From assembly GCA_027382625.1 (NCBI GenBank), contig JAJKFJ010021440.1:1-64000 (forward strand): a stretch of DNA of 64,000 nt, in the 5' to 3' direction. Positions 34,836 through 46,362 of the stretch are shown piece by piece. The position numbers were made by a program, and so were the translations under genes. How positions within the stretch are numbered: position 1 is the first letter of the stretch; every line of letters begins with the position of its first letter. The notes beneath the pieces were generated by a model. The model saw nothing but the letters and a program-made list of their open reading frames with translations, did not search any database and was not told where the DNA came from. The DNA is from Tetmemena sp. SeJ-2015 (taxonomy: Eukaryota; Ciliophora; Spirotrichea; Sporadotrichida; Oxytrichidae).

Positions 34836-36906
34836 ATGTCAGACAATAACACTAAAACTAGTCTTACTCTCACATCTAGTGAGAAAGTCAACTAAACTAA
34901 AATTTGAATTGAAATGAAAAACAATTTAACGAATTCAATAATTAAAATAGTTTACAACTTAAATGTTACAACTGATTTGACGCATGTGAGTTAGCAACAT
35001 GATGGAATTTTAGAAGAGGATTCTTCAAGATAGCCGCTATTCGCATCTCCAGCTGATCAATCATATAACAGACTCAAGTATTATTCCGCCTTAAGGACAG
35101 GCTTCAGGTAACTAGATCCTAAGAAGCAAAGTTTTCTCAAAACACCAGCTCATGTAGCAGAGCCTCTCGGCTATTATGTTACACAGCCTCTTCAAGCTTT
35201 GCAGGAAAAAGTTGAGGGATAGAAACAGTCATCGTTATTAAATTAATGAGTATATATTAATGAGATGAATTAAGTTAACTACTATTTTTACTTGCTGGAA
35301 CACTATGATAGGATCAGGTATCGTGGCTCTTCCTTGGACTTTTGGCTAATCGGGATTCTTATTGGGCTTGATCATTTGTCTTATTGATAATGATGTTAAA
35401 TTTCTCTTACTTTTGATTTAATTGGTTTGGTGATCTCATACAGGACTTGCATTTTAATGATTCGTGCTTCAGGTAACGATCCCGAGTACTTTGACACGCT
35501 CTACAAATATTGGGGTGCTTGGGCCTACTATCTTGGCTTTATTTCGACACTTCTCATTATGGTGGCAGCTGTGTGTGCATACTTCGTTATCTTATCTCAA
35601 ATGCTCTACTTTATTACTTTGGCGATTATCAACTGGAGTGGTGGCGATTTGACGCCAGTACTTACAGCAGATTTTGGAAGCTATTCATTAGCATACATGG
35701 CATTAGTAGTGTTTGCAGTTGAATTCGTGATTACATTGAAAAAGGATCTGACCATATTCATCAAGCTTATGTCTTTCGGTTCAATTTTCATTATCTCACT
35801 TATTCTATTCATTATTGGCTTCGGATTCTACGCACTTGCTTCAACTAAGTTCGAAATGATTTCAGCCTCTGAAGATCCAGTTGTTGACTTTACCTCAGAT
35901 ACTAGGTAAAAACTTAAGATTATGACATATTAACATTTTAATTCTTCCTTTGTTTATCTAAGACTTTTCAACACAGATTTTTCACCTCTGGCTGGTCTCT
36001 TGGGAATAGGTTATTTCCTTCACACTGTGAGTTTACCTATCATCAAGAATAATGCAATTCAGAAGAATAATGAGCGCGATGTGTTCTGGGGCTATGTGCT
36101 TGTAGGTTTCTCCTACATATCTGTGGGTATAATGGGATCAATCGGTTTTTCAGGGACTTATTTCGATACTTACTATTTGACTCACATGAAAGACGGCGCT
36201 GACATGAAAAACTTTGTTATTGACCAGAATTGCATGCAAATGTTCACCACAACTGATGTACTCGCCTTCATCATGAGAGTAGCTCTATTCGCTTTACTTT
36301 TCTGCTGCTTCCCCTTGATCAATCACTTTTTGCGCTCACTCATCTTCCAACTAGTCTTTAGAGATAAAGAGGTAGCTCACAAGTGGTTCGTCGTAGTAAA
36401 CTTTGGCAACCACTTTATCCCAACTATGATCACTATCTTCTATCCGAAAGTAGGAAGCATCCTCGGATAGATTGGATCAATCGATATAGTTTAATTTATG
36501 TTTGAAGTATAATCGCAGGACTCTTCATCGTTTATATCCTGCCTGTAATCACTTACTTGAAGAAGTTCAGAACTGAGCTGGAGCATCCATTATTGGCTAA
36601 GGCTATTTAAGATGACATGTATGAGTATCGTACAACAGGATAGGTCGATGCCAAATCGCCAAAGATAGTCGTCAGACGTGCAATCATTGAAAGTTTAGAT
36701 ATTGCCATTGATTTTTTTTAAAAAATATCTAAAGTCAAACACCTCAAACAAAGAGGAAGATGAAGCAGTAATTGAAAGAGGAAGAGGAGCTAAAATAAGA
36801 AATTAACCTCAGACCTTACTACATCGCATGCTTTACTCACTCCTTCATTATCATTTATGGCGTACTAATTCTCATACTACAGTTCTACAATCCTTTCAAG
36901 AGTTGA
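34836..36906 (+). CDS. Amino-acid transporter, AAAP/SLC38 type
   Basis: Multi-pass membrane carrier of amino acids. After a hydrophilic N-terminus (MSDNNTKTSLTLTSSEK) comes the TM1 hallmark LTTIFTCWNTMIGSGIVALP and WTFGQSGFLLGLIICLI. Further TM segments include GLVISYRTCILMI, AYYLGFISTLLIMVAAVCAY, YMALVVFAVEFVITL, IFIISLILFIIGFGF, YVLVGFSYISVGIMGSIGFSG and VALFALLFCCFPLINHFL. GLFIVYILPVITYLKKF and IIYGVLILILQFYNPF follow near the end, at TGA 36904-36906. The pattern and order match SLC38/Avt proteins. Three pointer-flanked inserts and one GT-AG intron are resolved. In-frame stops near 34903 and a frame change at a long T/A run near 36715 remain unexplained. An alternative start is Met 34630. 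Confidence 0.85.
35234..35273 (+). other. IES in transporter, pointer GTTA, 40 nt
   Basis: GTTA at 35234-35237 and 35274-35277. Deletion joins GQKQSS to LTTIFTCWNTMIGSG in frame, immediately before the TM1 signature. The insert contains TGA and has no GT-AG ends that work. Confidence 0.8.
35383..35420 (+). other. IES in transporter, pointer ATTG, 38 nt
   Basis: ATTG at 35383-35386 and 35421-35424. Deletion joins LLGLIICLI to GLVISYRTCILMI in frame and rebuilds a TM helix of normal length. There is no AG acceptor in the interval. Confidence 0.85.
35906..35962 (+). other. GT-AG intron in transporter, 57 nt
   Basis: Starts GTAAAAACTT and ends TTATCTAAG. Splicing joins VDFTSDT to RLFNTDFSPLAG in frame. 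Confidence 0.7.
36479..36510 (+). other. IES in transporter, pointer AATCG, 32 nt
   Basis: AATCG at 36479-36483 and 36511-36515. Deletion joins GSILGQIGS to IAGLFIVYILPVITYL in frame and restores a TM helix. Confidence 0.85.
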
Positions 36907-37222
36907 ATAGGATAATTAAGAGGGATTGTTGAATATTAAAAGTAAAAGAGTTGGTTATAAATTATTAGATAGTTGTATCAAGCTTAAATATTTTTATTTT
37001 CTCTCTCTCTTCAATATGAAGAATAAATTCATGTCAGAATATATCTTAATGATCATGGAGAAGATTGAGTCTATCTACGATCAGCCAACAAATATTCTTC
37101 TCAATAAATTTTCCAGAGTGCTCTTCGTTAGTTCTTTATTATATTTTATTCTATATAACTATGCGTTGATTTATAATTTGAGAAACCGTACTCATACTGT
37201 AACCACTATGATATTTGCTTAT
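36907..37222. other. Gap between convergent genes
   Basis: AT-rich. Both strands are partly open. A plus-strand frame has hydrophobic stretches (SRVLFVSSLLYFILYNY). A minus-strand frame (HSGKFIEKNICWLIVDRLN) could extend the gene at 37223-38492. Neither is convincing. Confidence 0.3.
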
Positions 37223-38492
37223 TCAAAATTCTTTCGCCTGGCATCTATCTTACTGGCAAAATATATTCTTAACTAATGCTAAATCGAATTTTTTCCTCAG
37301 ATTTTGAGAGCTTTGAAGTAATATTTCAACTATCAAGGTATCTTGCTGTTTATCATCCATCTGATGAAGCTTAGCTAAAGCTATTGTATCTTCCTGCTCA
37401 TAGAATCTCTTCCTAACCTTGAGAGTCAGATCTTGTTGCTACTATTATCCGCCCAGAGACACCTCTACAAGTTCCTCACTTAGCATCTTTCTACTGACTG
37501 GTTCCTTTAAATAGAGAAATAAACGAAAAGGTAAAAATTAATTAGAGGACCGTAGTTATCGCAAGATCTCGATAAGCTGAATCCATTTCTTCAATTGAAT
37601 TTAGGATTTTGAATAATTCGTCTGGAATCAGCAACTCAGGTTTTCCTTTCGAACTTCTTTTCGTATGCAAAATAGAAATATGAAAATTGTTTAAAATAAA
37701 AAGCTATTTCCATCAATAACTAGATCAAGATAACCATTCATTCCAATTTAAAAATATAGAGAATTGACTTTAAATGTTGAGCTCTTTTTCTCGCTATTTT
37801 ACTTTATCGTTTTGGGACTGTTTTGCTATTTACTTTAGAAGTCTCTCTTTGGGATTTTCTTGAATCCTTACTTTAGATTTATCTTGCCTAACTATACTTT
37901 CTGGAGACTTGCCATATTTATATCCATTTTACTGAGCACTAGAAGGTTAATATGTATTTCATATAGAGTAATAAAGTTGCTATCGACTATTAGATTATTG
38001 TAAAATGGAAATATCTCTTGCGTTGATAGACGGTCTCATCTCTCCAGCTTTGAGATCACTATCACTCTCAGCATCTAGATCATCTCCACTTTCTATTTCT
38101 GATTTTTACTTTCCAAAGCCTTTTGCATTTGCATTATTTCTTATTTGTTGTTGGTTTTTATTTCCATTCATCTTCTATCTGATTACTTCAGGAGTTTGAG
38201 AACCATCACTATCTGAGTCATTCTAGTTACTCTCTTCAATTGATGACTCATCACTGAACTAATTTTTCTGTTGCTTTCTACCATGAGGGGGACTTTATTT
38301 TCTCGGATCTTGGTTCTATTTCACTACTTTGGATTAGCAAAACTAAATGAGAAATAAGCTTACCTTGCTGATCCCACTCCTTTTACTTGATAGATTGGTG
38401 GATCATTTTGCGATTATCAACCTCTTATTCTCTTTATCTTCTGCCAGAATTCCCATTACTTTAAGGACTGTCTTTGTATTATTTTTGTCCAT
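37223..38492 (-). CDS. Unassigned Gln/Asn-rich acidic protein
   Basis: Not recognised. Met 38492 starts MDKNNTKTVLKVMGILAEDK, which runs to TGA near 38406. After breaks, an Asn/Gln-rich and acidic stretch follows (NQQQIRNNANAKGFGKQK, DDLDAESDSDLKAGE) near 38010-38190. Then an ordered helical region appears near 37540-37660 (KPELLIPDELFKILNSIEEM). After a probable intron or IES there is a highly charged C-terminus (VRKRFYEQEDTIALAKLHQM) at 37290-37490, ending at TGA 37223-37225. The plus strand is also open across the C-terminal part, but its content is hydrophobic and low in charge, so the minus strand is preferred. Confidence 0.5.
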
Positions 38493-38592
38493 AATTAGGT
38501 TTTAAGTTAGCAGGTTGTGATTTCATGTTTGAAATAATTTATATTTTAATACAAAAACATTTTCATGAATAACTTATGAATTAGTTGATTCA

Positions 38593-40498
38593 ATTATAAG
38601 TGTTAATATAAAATCTGAAGTGACCTAATTACTAGCTCCTCTGCTAATCCTATCTTCCAAATTTGTGATCCATTTGTAAGTAAGAAATAGAATGAGCATT
38701 TAATAAGCTTTAATAAGCATACTGAATTATTTTTATAGTGACGATTAAGATATTGACTAAGTATTGCAAACAACACTACCCTTACTTCTCAAACTGAGAG
38801 AGAAATACGATTTCTCAAGTTTGAAAACCTACTCTGAGCAAAGTGAGGCTGATATAGCATCTGAATTCATGCCAAAGATACTCTTCTATTCATCTCCAAG
38901 TAACAAACAGCTAATTGCAATGGCTAGAGAAAACAAAAGCGCAGATATTATGGATAGAGCTCTGCTTGAATTCAAGAATTTAAATGGGCAAAGCATAATT
39001 TATTTCAGATTATAAAAGTTTTATTAAGCCAAAATGATGAGCGAAAAAATGGAAAAAGCAAAAATAAAGTAGAGACACAAGATGCTTCAAAAGAGGAATT
39101 CCTTGTGCAATTCAAATCTAGAGAGCTATTTATAGATGGAAGCAATGCTAACTCAGGAAGTGATCTCAAATCTAAACTTGCACTAGAGAATTTTCCGAAA
39201 GAATTTTTTGGCAGAAAAGTAAAGCTTACTCCAGAAATTGCAGCAAATTTTGTGAAGAAAAGCTTTTAAACCAAAGAAGCTCTTGATATCAATAATGAGT
39301 AAGCTTACAAATCATAATTTCAATATATAGTTTATAAGATGTATTCATGGAGAAGATTATAACAATTTTTAGGCAACTAAGGATTTCAAGAGTTCGGTGA
39401 CTGGAATCAAGGGATTCCCTAGAGAAGAGGAAGACTTAGTCAGCTACATTTTAGAAATGAAAAATTAAACTTCTCAAAAGATTTTATAGTGCAAGCTCTT
39501 TGCTCTCAACTCATCAATCGCCAGTAAGATACTTTAAATATTTTGAAGAAGCAATGTTCCAGATAGCATAAAAAGTAATATTGCATGTTTAAATTCGTTA
39601 GTGCTTGGAGCATAATTAGAAATAGTCGATTAAAAAATCTTAGCAGTGTATTGAAGAGCTGCATGAATAAATAAAAGAGACTATCAACTCTGGTGGTTAC
39701 ATCTTTTTATTTAATGTGAGCTTATTTAATAATTTTTAATTTATTGCTAATCACTTTTTGCTTTTCTCAAATGGAATCCGACTTACAGTTGCTAATAATT
39801 AGCTATTGTGAGACTGTAAATCTAGGGCCATGTCAAACTGCGTCGCTTTTGGACTTCTTGGATGCAAATCTGGTTTAAATCTTCAAGAGTTTGATTCAAA
39901 ACGAATTAGATAAACTGAACTCCTAGCATCAAAAATAGCAAAAGGAGTTGCATGAACTCGAAGAGCAAGTAAAATTAAAGTCATAAATATTTTGTATCAG
40001 AAAAATCAACACAATTTTATATTGATGATCATATTAAATTTTATAAGAGGTTTAGATGAGTTAGAGAAACTTAAAGAGTAGAAGTAAAAACAATTAGAGG
40101 TGCTAAATGAGAGAGTGCAACAGCTGCAATCCGACTAATTGAGGTAAAAGAGAGAGGCTGAGCATTTGGAAGATAGGCGCAAAGATTAAGAATTGGAGCT
40201 AAAATCAAAGTAGCTAGAGATTTAGGTGCTAGAAGAGAAAGCCTAAGAAGTTCAAGAGGAAAGAAGTCGTATTGAAGATGAAGCGAGGAAAAAGTAGGCA
40301 CTTAGAGTTTAGAAAATGAAAGAGCAACTATTTAATTATCAAATTATCAGGTATTTAATTCTTGAATGGAATTTAAGCAACAAGAATTGTAAGCCAAGAT
40401 TCAAGACATCAAAAGCAAGCATAAAAGAGAGACAGATGATGACGAAGATCAAAAGAATAAAAACTGCGCTTGCAAATGTTAAATTTTCTGATTATTAA
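38593..40498 (+). CDS. Unassigned protein with a long C-terminal coiled coil
   Basis: Family not identified. A canonical intron (38676-38738) joins NPIFQICDPF to DDQDIDQVLQTTLPLLLKL. Then come an ordered stretch (SEFMPKILFYSSPSNKQL), VQFKSRELFIDGSNANSG and NFPKEFFGRKVKLTPEIA near 39110-39250, CIEELHEQIKETINSGGYI near 39645, and a long heptad-rich helix (VLNERVQQLQSDQLRQKR, RRKDQELELKSKQLEI) at 40060-40320. The general plan, a globular N-part followed by a coiled coil, recalls guanylate-binding proteins, but no GTPase motif is seen and the order of motifs does not fit, so I do not assign it. The 5' end lacks a clear Met. Confidence 0.5.
38676..38738 (+). other. Canonical GT-AG intron, 63 nt
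   Basis: Begins GTAAGTAAG and ends TTTTATAG. Splicing keeps the frame open from QICDPF to DDQDID. Confidence 0.65.
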
Positions 40499-40616
40499 TA
40501 TCTTCTTAAACATCAAGTATAAGTATTTAATTAAACCTAGAGCAAATGTAAAAAACTAATGTAAATTAACATATGAAATCGCAAATCAAAGGTTATAGAG
40601 ACCGTTAGCCTCTTCA

Positions 40617-43600
40617 TCAGGTATCGAAATTTGGAATATTCCCTTATTCCTAAACAAAAACTGCTGTGCCATTAATTACATCATCTACTATGCTTTCTCT
40701 GAAGCCAAGCAAATGACTAACAAATATGAAGAATTCTCGTGATCTTTCATAGTTAGGAGATTTGGCTATGTTTGGGAGGTCTATAAAATCAAGAATTTAT
40801 ATGAACTCCTACTCCACGATTTATTATGAAAAAGTAATTAAAATTGATTGTGTAGCTGCTTAGAATAATCAGTCTAAAAGCGTCCATGAACTACCTTTCT
40901 TTCTCATCAAGCTTAATCTTTTGAAGTGGTTTTTCTGAATTTGTCACTAGTCTCTCATCATACCTTCCTCCAAGATATTCTAGCATTTTATTGTAAGACA
41001 AGACCTATCTTTGATTGAGCTGATGCCTTGATAAACGCTTTTTATCGAGCTCTGATTTAACATTGAATTGATTAACGATCTTTTGGCTGTCATCTTAGAA
41101 GGAAGAACTTAGTCTAAGAAAATTGAGGCTATGCCCCAGATTTATTGAAATACTATTACCCTGTAGTTTGAAACTTAGAGGGAGAATATTTCTGATTGCT
41201 TAGCTCTTATGAATATATGGTAGTATTAAGTATAGTCATTCTAGGTGAATTCGCATCCAATTTGTAAGAATGATCTTTACCTTATGTTTAAATTCCATCG
41301 CTTGATTAGAAAAATGTCTAGTTCATTCCATCTGTGAGCATACTTCCAGCTCTCTAAGCAGATGCAGCGTATTTAGTCATGCGGGACTAGTTTACAGATT
41401 GGACAAAATTCTAAGGCATTTAACTATGATTGCTCCATATAATGTCAAGTTTATCATGCATTAAAATAGGTCTATCTAAGTCTACTCTTTCTAATATCTT
41501 TAGCAGTTTTTCATTATACACTTTCTTTTAATCTTGTACTTTCTTATTAGTAGATAAAATCTTGCGAACAGGGTCGTTTCTTCCTCTTTTCCTCGACAAC
41601 CTCTTTTTGGGTTTTACCTCCTCTTTGAATGGAACTTCTAATTTTTCATTCAAAGAGTTAAGCAGATTCTTCTTTTTTTCTTCATATTTTTCAAAAGCTT
41701 AGCCTAGTGGAGAAGTGGAGAGTGTTGAGGTAGCTTGCCAACCTCCACCTCCTAACTTATAGCCTAAATTAGAATATCCTTGTGAACCATAAGCATTTTG
41801 CATATTTGCAGGGTATCCCGCACCGACTCCTAGCGAGGAAGAATTTTTCTTGGATGTCAAGGTTGGATCAGAGAAAATAGAACGAGGTTCATATAGCAAA
41901 TCCTTGTTCAAAGCTAAGGATGGAGTTACCCCCAAAGGAGAGGAATTAATGTTCTAGCTTATATTCAAACTCTAGTTATTTTTCTGTACGTTAATCTTCC
42001 CGCTGATAATATCAGACACATTCAAATAAAGACAAGGCTATTAAAGCATATATTGGCTTCTGATTTTTGATTCATCTTATTTCTTATTCCAATATTATTG
42101 AAGTGACTCGTACTGGAGCTTTACACATCCTAAGAGCCTTTTTTAATTCCTAAGTTCTAGTTTTTACTAGTTTTAGACCCTTCTAAGACTTTAAGTAGCT
42201 TTGGCATGTAGCTCTTATGAGTATCAATTTCCGCAGCCTTATTTTAGACTATGCTAGGATCAACACCTTACCTCAAAAGTTCCTCAACCTAATGATGATC
42301 AAGCTAATTAAGCTTAGCGATCCCTATTTCAAATTCATCAGGCCTGTTAGTTTCAAATACCTTATTCAAATAATTTGCGTAGAGCTTATGGCTTTACTTG
42401 CTCTGGTTAATTTTGTAAAATCTTTCCTCCTCTGGCTGAAATGCGATGTTCTTAGTTTTGCAAAAGTCAATTATTTGCTCGAGCTTTATCTTCTCTTTGC
42501 TTTTATAGTTGGTGGTGAAAGCTGGACTAGCAGGGAAACAAAAATTATAAATTTATTTACTAGCTAAGAAACGTAGCTGCTTTTATAAATCAGCCGCTTT
42601 TTCTCTTTTCAAAAGCGTAAAGGGTGGAAGCACACTGCTGAATCCTGTTTAGTTCATTTAGTTGTAAATCATGGACTTATTAGGAGAATCACCCAGAGAG
42701 AGCTCCTCTTCTCCAAACCTGCTTTCTCTGCCCTTAGATATTATAGAAATCGAATTTAAAAAGATAGCTGTGAAGCATTCAAGGAAAATCCTCGAGTAGT
42801 CTTATTAAGTATACTTGCTCTGAAAGGACTTTGAATGTTATTAAAGGTAGTTCTGGTGTCTTGAAAGCTATCAGTTTAATTTGCATTTGGATTCTTTGGC
42901 TTGGTTACTTCTATAAATTGCTTTAACTCTTCTTTGATTGATCCTATCTCTAAGTAGGGATTATAGCTAAGAAATAAACAAACGATTGATTTTAATAAAA
43001 TAGAGATTGCTTTAATCTAATATCAATTAAAATTAAATATCAGGAAGCTCGAAAGACAATAAAATTTGAAAATTAGTTTCTTTCTTTTACAAATTCAATC
43101 TGCATTTCAGGTATGAATTAATTGCCAGTAATATTATAATTCCTCATCATCACATCTTTTTCAAAAAGTGTTTAGCCATTCTTTATTTGCCTTAATGTCA
43201 AGTCGCTCTCTTGAATCTTGTTCAATAATTTGGTAAACCCTTGTCTTAAAACATCCTATCTTATACCCTTCTTAAACACTGTACCTCCTATTTCAATTTT
43301 TTCTTTTAGCTTCGGATCATTGTAGAAATGAGGCTTGGTTTGCTTAATATCGAGCTATATGTTTCTCATTCTATCTTAACTAGAGGCATTAAGCTTATAG
43401 GTCTTTTTGTTAGGATTTTGGTGTTTGAGATTTTTCTCATCATTGCTATTAACATTTTGAAATGATTGATTTTATGTCTCAAAATTTACAGCTCCTTTCT
43501 TAATTGCTGAGGTAATTTTCTGGATATTAGGATTTGGTTACTTACTCAAGGACTATTATTCTGTCTCTTTTTCTTGCTTTTGCCTTTTTAAACCTTTCTA

Positions 43601-44523
43601 CTTTTCATCTTTCTTGAGAGAGTTCATAAATTTTTCTTTTTCATAGTTGTCCAAAAACTCCTACTCTATTAGGGCTGGCTAATACCTTATCTTGTCAACT
43701 CCTCTCAAGATTTCATTATCGAGATCGCCCAAAACTGACTAATTGTATCTAGACACACCAATTGCAGAATCTCTACCTCCTCCTGCTCCATTTACACCTG
43801 CTTGATCGAAATTAGGCAGTTTATTTCCATCTGCATCTGATTTTTATTAGTTTTGGTTTAAACTTGAAGGTGTGGCACCTTGACTGCCCATACTTTCTCT
43901 CCTCTATTTGAAAGATCCAGTCCCACCTTAATTTGAACTCCTCATCATAGAGTTATTGATGCCTTAAGTGCTGTTTATCGAGCTCCTTTTATTCTTTCCA
44001 AACTTCTATATTTTAGTTAATCAAAGACTAAATCTTTATCATTAAGTATTCAATAATGTTAAAAGGAGGATACTGAGGGAATAATAGTACAAAGTTAAGT
44101 ATATTTTTCTTACATTTGATTATCCCTTGAGTGAATTTAGTTGATTGATGTTTGCCTAAGTAGCATCAAATAAATTAGCTTCTTGAATTGCTTCCTTTAG
44201 GCCAGTTGAGAATTTTTAGATAGTGACACCTTGCTTCAGCAAATCTCGGTTTTCTATTACTTGTAAACTTGGTGGCATCTCATGAGGACCCATCAGGTTC
44301 AAATCTTATAAAATCCGTAATAGCAATTATAGTGATAAAAATCTTGATTTTTGTTTCTGACTGGAACTGTAGGATTGCTAGACCTGTGATTATTTGGATG
44401 ACTCTAGGTCCCTGAAGCACTATTAATCTTAGAGTTAAGCAAATTTTGAAATTATAAATGAATGTCAGGTAGGGCAAGAATGGATAAAAGTTACATTTTG
44501 TAGTGAGGCTTTGATGTATTCAT
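40617..44523 (-). CDS. Large unassigned Asn/Gln/Ser-rich protein
   Basis: Not recognised. Met 44523 starts MNTSKPHYKMQLLSILALPD, followed by a Ser/Asn-rich stretch (SASGTQSHPNNHRSSNP). Later segments on the same strand include SLQVIENRDLLKQGVT (44260), DNEILRGVDKIRYQPALIEQ (43700), the Lys/Glu/Gln-rich KEKFMNSLKKDEKQKGLKRQ, KKGIRQDVLRQGFTKLL (43250), FGEEELSLGDSPNKSM (42700), KNIAFQPEEERFYKINQ (42440), YSNLGYKLGGGGWQ (41750), ILERVDLDRPILMHDKLDII (41490) and NYERSREFFIFVSHLLGF (40740). It ends at TGA 40617-40619. At least six breaks are needed; most interrupt low-complexity sequence, so borders are not given. It is possibly a structural or scaffold protein. Confidence 0.5.
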
Positions 44524-45012
44524 TTTATTTATATTTTAAGTTGAGATCTTTGATATATTTTGCTTTTTTAAATGTTCTTATTAACCTTTCTATCTCAGAT
44601 TTCTAGAAACAGCGTGAGTAATCATATTAATTAGTCAAGTGAAAAAGGGTGATCCCTAAGAGATAGCATTGCTGTTCTGACGTATTATTCTCATCATCTC
44701 AACAATATCAATTTATTTTATAACACTATACATTTTTAAATAATAAATAATATAAAAATGGAATTAATTTATTCTTTTTAGTCTTTTTAAATTTGATCAA
44801 TAGCATTAAATTGAGATTAATGAGATCGGTTTAAGTTATTTCATAATTACACTGGTTTTTATCTCATAATCTTATGCGGAATGATTCCTCTGATCCAGTC
44901 TCTTTTAAACCTAATATTATATTAAGTTGCTTTAAACACCAGCTTATAATTCCTTTATTATCAAATCTTTCAATAATTGCATCATAAATTATCTATATTG
45001 GCATATTTGATA
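44524..45012. other. AT-rich intergenic region
   Basis: Divergent spacer between the minus-strand gene ending (5') at 44523 and the plus-strand gene starting at 45013. No ORF or repeat of note; promoters for both genes should lie here, but no motif can be named. Confidence 0.5.
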
Positions 45013-46102
45013 ATGGGTGGAGCTTGTTGCGCGGGTACAAGAGACAAAATTACTTACGGAAAAGAGAGAGGTTCAGAGATGTGCGGAATCATGCAAGAGA
45101 ACGTCAAGAGCAAGATCATTATTTTAATGTGATGATGATGAAGATTATTATATAGATGGTGAGTGCGAGAAAGGGCATTCTTACTGCTTAGAAGAGAGCG
45201 AAGGAAAGATTCAATGTCACAAAGCTAAAGGCAAGGGGCTATTCTCTATATCATCATATTAAGAGTATTTAATTGGATTGACTTATTCTCAGCTGTATTG
45301 TGACGTAGTGGATGAGGGGGAGTTTGGTTTCATCACCAAGTTCGAACAAGATCACTATCAGATTTGCAAGATGACTATGGACTCATTCCATAAAGTACTC
45401 TCAGAGTTCAAGGAACAAGATCAGCTCGACATCATGACTAAGCACTAAGTCGTAGAAGCTTTCAAATTTTAATTTACGATGAGAGGCGATAAAATTTTGA
45501 TTCAAAACTAGGAAGTACATGATTGAATTGGAGAACCAGTACTCTCTATCCTACGCCATGTTGACTCATCACGTTCTTCAGAAGGAGCCAGACGCTATTT
45601 ACTTGCCCTACCTTCAACTACTTTCCATCCTCTACTGTGCCAGCACCTTCAAAATGAAGGCTGTCGCTTTCTACGATATGGTAAAGGTCCAAAATTCAAC
45701 CAGAATTTCCCCAAAAATGATCCATATTTTATCATCTGTAAGTTAAATACACATACTAACTTTTTATATCCATATTTGGTGGAATACCTTTAAAAACTGT
45801 TGGAGATTTCTTGGATGCTAGCCATAGATCTGTATGAAGAGTTCAATGATGAAGAGACCCCTCAAGTGACTTCCACTTTCGCAATCGAGGACTAAGAATA
45901 CCTTTTCAAGGAACTATTCTCTGAATTCATCGATAAGCTGTTTGTAAGAGATGAAAAATTGGCCGAGGAGGTATTCGTATATCGCTTTGAGAGGGAGCTA
46001 CAGTCAAAGTACCTCTAGCCTTGGGAACTTAGGAAAATAATCCACGCCCACAGAGTAGAACTAGAAGAGAAGAAGAAATAGAAGGCGCAGGCAAGGTAAT
46101 GA
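45013..46102 (+). CDS. Unassigned protein with lipid-anchor-like N-terminus
   Basis: Family unknown. The start MGGACCAGTRDK has Gly2 followed by two Cys, the usual context for N-myristoylation plus palmitoylation, so membrane attachment is inferred. A frame change near 45135 at a TTTT run is most likely a one-base error; after it come CDDDEDYYIDGECEKGHS, a Cys/His-containing acidic region, and CKMTMDSFHKVLSEFKEQ. Another break near 45500 leads to ELENQYSLSYAMLTHHV and LPYLQLLSILYCASTFKM. After a probable intron (GTAAGTTAAA at 45741) the C-terminus continues with LAIDLYEEFNDEETPQV, LFSEFIDKLFVRDEKLAE and a Lys-rich helix, stopping at TGA 46100-46102. The length is about 330 residues. Confidence 0.6.
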
Positions 46103-46362
46103 GCAAGTACGCTCGCAAAGATGAATCACTCTAACTGATATACCTTAGAAAATGTGCAAAATTTAAGCTTTAAATAAGTGGTTGTAAAATAGTTTAGTTA
46201 CATTCAATCCATTTATGTAATAAATTTGGAGTTAATAGAGGATTTGAGGAATCTTAGCATTTAAATAGTTATCAGCAGTCAGAGTGATCAGTTTAAGATT
46301 AAAGCGAATTCAAAACTAATCATATACTCATAATGTAAACAAACAAAGCTAAGAGATTATTC

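Noticed and set aside
36926..37276. 116-codon plus-strand ORF with hydrophobic stretches
   Set aside because: It continues open, under the ciliate code, through DNA whose minus strand encodes a clearly hydrophilic protein; its content looks like a shadow frame.
39640..39710. Guanylate-binding-protein-like stretch CIEELHEQIKETINSGGYI
   Set aside because: No GTPase motifs are present and the surrounding motifs are not in the family's order; left unassigned.
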